Positions 60,644-64,000 of a stretch of 64,000 nt of DNA are shown piece after piece. The position numbers and the translations under genes are program-made. The stretch comes from Thalassobius sp. Cn5-15 (GTDB lineage Bacteria; Pseudomonadota; Alphaproteobacteria; Rhodobacterales; Rhodobacteraceae). The stretch spans positions 744,001-808,000 of the forward strand of contig NZ_JAKRGF010000001.1 in the NCBI RefSeq assembly GCF_022347685.1, written 5' to 3'. Within the stretch, counting starts at the first letter, position 1, and the number at the start of each line of letters is the position of its first letter. Under the pieces are notes generated by a model. It was not told the DNA's origin. It saw only the letters and a program-made list of their open reading frames with translations, and did not search any database.

Positions 60644-61801
60644 TCACAGGCTGATCAGCTTGATCGATTTGCCCTTGGCAGCCAATGCCACCTCGCCGTT
60701 GCACAGGCGCAGGGCGTCATTGCCAAACACCTCTTTGCGCCAGCCCTGCAGCGCAGGCACATCGCGCACGCCAGCGGCGATGGCATCCAGATCCGCAGCA
60801 GGCGCAATCAGACGCGATGCAACGCCAGCATCTTCGGTCTTGGCCTTCAACAGGACCCGCAGCAGATCGGCCAGCGCGGGGTTCACCTGCAGCTTGTCAC
60901 GGCTGGTATCCGGTTTCGGCAGTTGATCGGCGGGGCAGTTCACGCCGGCTTTGACGGCAGCCAGAATACCTTCGGCGATGTCACCTTTGCGGGCCTCACG
61001 CAGCAACAGGCGCGAGCGCCCCAGATCCTGCATATTGCCCGGTTTGGTCGAGGCCAGTTCCACCAGCGCGTCGTCTTTGAACACGCGCGAGCGCGGGATG
61101 TTACGCTGTTGCGCATAGCCTTCGCGAAACTTCGCCAGTTCACGCACAACGGCCAGAAACTTGCCGCTGGTGGTGCGGGTTTTGACCCGTTTCCATGCAT
61201 CCTCAGGCTGGATGATATAGGTATCGGGATTGGTCAGAATGCGCAGTTCCTCGCGCACCCAAGCGTCGCGGCCGGTCTTTTCCAGCTCCGTCGACAGGTA
61301 TTCGTAGATCATCCGCAGGTGGGTCACATCCGCCAGCGCATATTTCTTTTGCGCATCCGTCAGCGGACGGCGCGACCAATCGGTAAAACGCGATGTCTTA
61401 TCAAGGCTTTGCTTGGCAATCTTGCGCACCAGTGTTTCATACCCCACCTGTTCACCAAAGCCACAGACCATTGCGGCAACCTGCGTGTCAAACAGCGGTT
61501 CAGGAAACACGCCCGCCTCAACAAAGAAGATCTCAAGGTCCTGACGCGCGGCGTGGAACACCTTGACCACATTGGTGTCTTTGAACAACTCCAGCAGAGG
61601 CGCAACAGAAATACCATCGGCCAGCGGATCAACCAGTACGGCGTTGTCGTCGGTGGTGCCGGGCATAGCCAGTTGCACAAGGCACAGTTTGGAGTAATAG
61701 GTGCGTTCCCGCAGGAATTCGGTATCGACCGTCACATAGGGGTGCTTGCGGGCCTCTTCGCAATATGCGGCCAGCTCTGCGGTCGTGGTAATCGTTTTCA
61801 T
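60644..61801 (-). CDS. rnd: Ribonuclease D
   Basis: A 385-residue 3'-5' exoribonuclease for tRNA and stable RNA maturation. The DEDDy exonuclease domain shows VTVDTEFLRERTYYS, FHAARQDLEIF and the final Tyr/Asp in QKKYALADVTHL; an HRDC-type helical domain follows (about 200-300). ATG 61801 (MKTITTTAEL) is chosen; the frame continues to 61930. It ends at a terminator shared with the lipoprotein gene. Confidence 0.95.
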   Translation of the reverse strand: MKTITTTAELAAYCEEARKHPYVTVDTEFLRERTYYSKLCLVQLAMPGTTDDNAVLVDPLADGISVAPLLELFKDTNVVKVFHAARQDLEIFFVEAGVFPEPLFDTQVAAMVCGFGEQVGYETLVRKIAKQSLDKTSRFTDWSRRPLTDAQKKYALADVTHLRMIYEYLSTELEKTGRDAWVREELRILTNPDTYIIQPEDAWKRVKTRTTSGKFLAVVRELAKFREGYAQQRNIPRSRVFKDDALVELASTKPGNMQDLGRSRLLLREARKGDIAEGILAAVKAGVNCPADQLPKPDTSRDKLQVNPALADLLRVLLKAKTEDAGVASRLIAPAADLDAIAAGVRDVPALQGWRKEVFGNDALRLCNGEVALAAKGKSIKLISL

Positions 61802-61926
61802 AGAGTGCTTTCGCCTCATTCTGGTGGGTGCGGGGTCATCCCGCAGGAAATGCCTGACCCTGTTGGCCAAGCTGGGGGCAGCCTTACGCCATTCGGGGGC
61901 GAATGGAAAGGTGTGCGGTGTTGGGG

Positions 61927-62520
61927 TCAATCAAGGATAAGCGGCGCCGTTTCACCGGCCACAAAGCGGCGCAATACGGCAGGGTATAGTTTGTGCTCCT
62001 GAACCAGCACCCGTGCAGCCAGCGTGTCGGCGGTATCACCTGCCTGAACCGGAACCCGCGCCTGCCCCAGAATGGGGCCATCATCCAATTCCGGCGTCAC
62101 CAGATGCACGGAACAGCCTGCTACATCATCACCCGCATCCAGCGCGCGTTGATGGGTGTTGAGGCCTTTGTACTTCGGCAGCAGCGACGGGTGGATGTTC
62201 AGCATCCGCCCTTCCCAATTGCGCACGAACCCTTCGGTCAGAACCCGCATGAAGCCCGCCAGACAGATGATGTCCGGCTGCGCCTCTTCCAGCTGGCGCT
62301 GTAGTTCCGCCTCAAACGCAGCGCGGTCGCCTTTATAGGGGCGATGATCAACGGCGAAGGTGGGCACGCCCATCTCAGCCGCTTTTTTCAACCCGCCCGC
62401 CTCTGGGTCATTGGACCCCACAAGGACGGCGCGTGCAGGGTGATCGCCCTGCATGCTTTCGACCAGTTTCACCATGTTCGAACCGCCGCCCGAAATCAGC
62501 AGCGCGACCCGTTTGCTCAC
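61927..62520 (-). CDS. purN: GAR transformylase
   Basis: A 197-residue formyl-THF-dependent transformylase of purine synthesis: [20 protein letters not shown] start, catalytic Asn/His/Asp in [15 protein letters not shown] and [13 protein letters not shown]. It begins with GTG at 62520, overlapping the purM TGA by 4 bases (GTGA), so translation is coupled. Confidence 0.97.
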   Translation of the reverse strand: MSKRVALLISGGGSNMVKLVESMQGDHPARAVLVGSNDPEAGGLKKAAEMGVPTFAVDHRPYKGDRAAFEAELQRQLEEAQPDIICLAGFMRVLTEGFVRNWEGRMLNIHPSLLPKYKGLNTHQRALDAGDDVAGCSVHLVTPELDDGPILGQARVPVQAGDTADTLAARVLVQEHKLYPAVLRRFVAGETAPLILD

Positions 62521-63566
62521 AGCAGCGCACCCTCATAGGCAACGCCCGGCGCGGTGGTCACGGCGCCCAGTTTGGTGACGGTTTCGCCAGCGGATTCCAG
62601 CACTTTGGTCAGTGCTTCGGCTTCTGCCTCATCAACGACAAGGATCATGCCGATGCCGCAGTTGAAGGTTTTGAGCATCTCGGCCTCTTCCATACCGCCC
62701 GTTGCGGCCAGCCATTTGAACACAGGCGGCATATCCCATGCGCCCAGATCAATCGTCGCGCCCAGATCGTCGGGCAGAACGCGCGGCAAGTTTTCGGTCA
62801 AACCACCACCAGTAATATGGGCCAGCGCATGTACGCCACCTGCGCGGATCGCGTCCAGAACCTGTTTGACATAAAGACGGGTCGGTGCCAGCAGCGCGGC
62901 ACCCAGCGTCTGGTGGTCATCCCACGGACAGGTCGCGTCCCAGCCAAGGCCCGAGACCTCAACCAGTTTGCGCACCAGCGAATAGCCGTTGGAGTGCACG
63001 CCGTTAGATCCCAAACCCAGCAGCACATCGCCTGCCTTCACGTCTACAGGCAGATCCGCGCCGCGTTCCATCGCACCAACAGCGAAACCGGCAAGATCAA
63101 AGTCGCCTTCACTGTACATGCCGGGCATCTCGGCGGTTTCACCACCGATCAGCGCACAGCCGGATTGTTCGCAGCCAGCGGCGATGCCGTTGATGATGCG
63201 GGTTGCGCTGTCCAGTTCCAGTTTACCGGTGGCGAAGTAGTCGAGGAACAACAGCGGCTCTGCACCCTGACAGACCAGATCGTTCACACACATGGCCACC
63301 AGATCAATGCCGATGGTATCTACATTGCCGGTGTCGATCGCGATGCGCAGCTTGGTGCCCACACCGTCGGTGGCGGCCACCAGAATAGGGTCTTTGTAGC
63401 CTGCGTCCTTTAGGTCAAACAGCGCGCCAAAGCCACCCAACCCCGCCATCACGCCGGAGCGCGCAGTACGCTTGGCTGCCGGTTTGATCCGATCGACCAG
63501 CGCGTTGCCTGCATCAATATCCACACCTGCGTCTGCGTAGGTCAGACCGTTCTTGCCCTGGCTCAT
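62517..63566 (-). CDS. purM: AIR synthetase (FGAM cyclo-ligase)
   Basis: A 348-residue ATP-dependent cyclase of purine synthesis. It begins [21 protein letters not shown]; the family stretches [31 protein letters not shown] and [11 protein letters not shown] are present. The start at 63566 follows AGGGGA; an extension to 63659 is not supported. Upstream of purN with a 4-base overlap. Confidence 0.97.
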   Translation of the reverse strand: MSQGKNGLTYADAGVDIDAGNALVDRIKPAAKRTARSGVMAGLGGFGALFDLKDAGYKDPILVAATDGVGTKLRIAIDTGNVDTIGIDLVAMCVNDLVCQGAEPLLFLDYFATGKLELDSATRIINGIAAGCEQSGCALIGGETAEMPGMYSEGDFDLAGFAVGAMERGADLPVDVKAGDVLLGLGSNGVHSNGYSLVRKLVEVSGLGWDATCPWDDHQTLGAALLAPTRLYVKQVLDAIRAGGVHALAHITGGGLTENLPRVLPDDLGATIDLGAWDMPPVFKWLAATGGMEEAEMLKTFNCGIGMILVVDEAEAEALTKVLESAGETVTKLGAVTTAPGVAYEGALL

Positions 63567-63901
63567 AGTGAGATCCCCTGTGTACCATCGGTAATTTGGC
63601 GCCTGCGATAGACCAAGCAGCGGCTCGTGTCTACGCTTTCTGCCTGTTATCTCAACCAATGCAGGCAGATCAGCGACAAATACTGCATTTAACGCAAGCC
63701 CTCTGCAATACTCACCCCCTCAGGGCGATCACGCAGGGACGCAATTGCCGTGGAAAATTTACTCACTTGAAACGAGTATCTTACCCCACTCCCACACCAA
63801 ATTCGGCGGCATTTCCAACAGCGGTCACTAATATTCCAATTTTTGATGTCGTTACCTGTTACAGCGCGTTCAAACACGCAGTAACAAGTTCAGAAAGATT
63901 T
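63567..63901. other. Divergent promoter region of purM and the right-edge gene
   Basis: About 335 bases without a coding frame that looks real. I saw no clear PurR-type dyad or riboswitch. Confidence 0.5.
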
Positions 63902-64000
63902 ATGATGTCGAGTGTAGACCCCGCAAAACAAGACACCAGCAATCTGTCCCAACAGACAGCCTACGCCGCCTACGAACACCTCAGCTGCCCGATCATGGTC
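63902..64000 (+). CDS. Start of an unidentified gene, cut by window edge
   Basis: An open frame of 33 codons running off the right end: MMSSVDPAKQDTSNLSQ, then AYAAYEHLSCPIMV. CAGAAAG precedes the ATG pair (63902, 63905). The last residues could be the entry to a PAS or similar sensor domain, but that is a guess from very little sequence. Confidence 0.5.
   Translation, partial: MMSSVDPAKQDTSNLSQQTAYAAYEHLSCPIMV

Overview
The window is a gene-dense stretch of chromosome from an alphaproteobacterium, most likely Rhodobacteraceae (marine Roseobacter group). The evidence is a circularly permuted two-piece ssrA gene, a trgA-trgB-cysK block, a DUF1476 ATPase inhibitor, an acrylyl-CoA reductase, glycine-betaine monooxygenase genes and a methionine synthase split into separate proteins. 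The genus cannot be fixed from the sequence. There is no rRNA operon, complete insertion sequence, prophage or CRISPR array. This is core chromosome with some accessory catabolic and sensory genes.

Layout. 1-2300: the end of fabD and a cytochrome b561-YceI fusion. 2450-7300: a gamma-glutamylation type amine-catabolism cluster (glutamine-synthetase-like ligase, two FAD oxidases) facing a GntR regulator. 7289-11433: a hybrid histidine kinase, an exported cysteine-free SUOX-like protein and a divergent LuxR-type response regulator. 11567-13907: methyl-folate operon (pterin-binding methyltransferase, MTHFR-like protein, small Virulence_fact-type protein). 14134-18092: ppx/gppA, rlmE, and a divergent SDR/AraC pair. 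18476-21111: a cobalamin riboswitch ahead of Rieske-type gbcA-gbcB. 21247-23280: a secreted protein, bfd-bfr and tRNA-Ser(GGA). 23491-33414: AI-2E permease, then a leftward block alaX, mechanosensitive channel, cysK, trgB, trgA, photolyase and acuI. 33689-39014: FadR-type regulator, tmRNA, chromate transporter, sspB, fumC, DUF4169 and RHH proteins. 39403-46004: P450 plus overlapping hydrolase, ccdA and rne. 46545-52159: HAD phosphatase, dctD-dctB, purQ-purS-purC. 52323-64000: TerB-like and DUF1476 genes, then the second methionine-synthase region (homocysteine methyltransferase, a two-component pair, corrinoid protein, DUF1638), GST, WYL regulator, SufE, lipoprotein, rnd, purN and purM.

How the genes fit together. 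The most coherent system is a disassembled cobalamin-dependent methionine synthase. The folate module and MTHFR-like protein lie at 11.6-13.6 kb; the homocysteine module, corrinoid carrier and DUF1638 helper lie at 53.6-57.9 kb. The homocysteine and folate proteins both end in arginine-rich tails, while the corrinoid carrier starts with a strongly acidic segment. This suggests electrostatic docking in place of the covalent linkers of MetH. A cobalamin riboswitch in the same window controls the betaine demethylase genes, linking betaine (C1) use to B12 supply. A second pairing is tmRNA with sspB, which encodes the adaptor that delivers ssrA-tagged proteins to ClpXP. A third is the tellurite-resistance block trgA-trgB-cysK. 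Starts were re-chosen from Shine-Dalgarno position and family length wherever the longest open frame was implausible.
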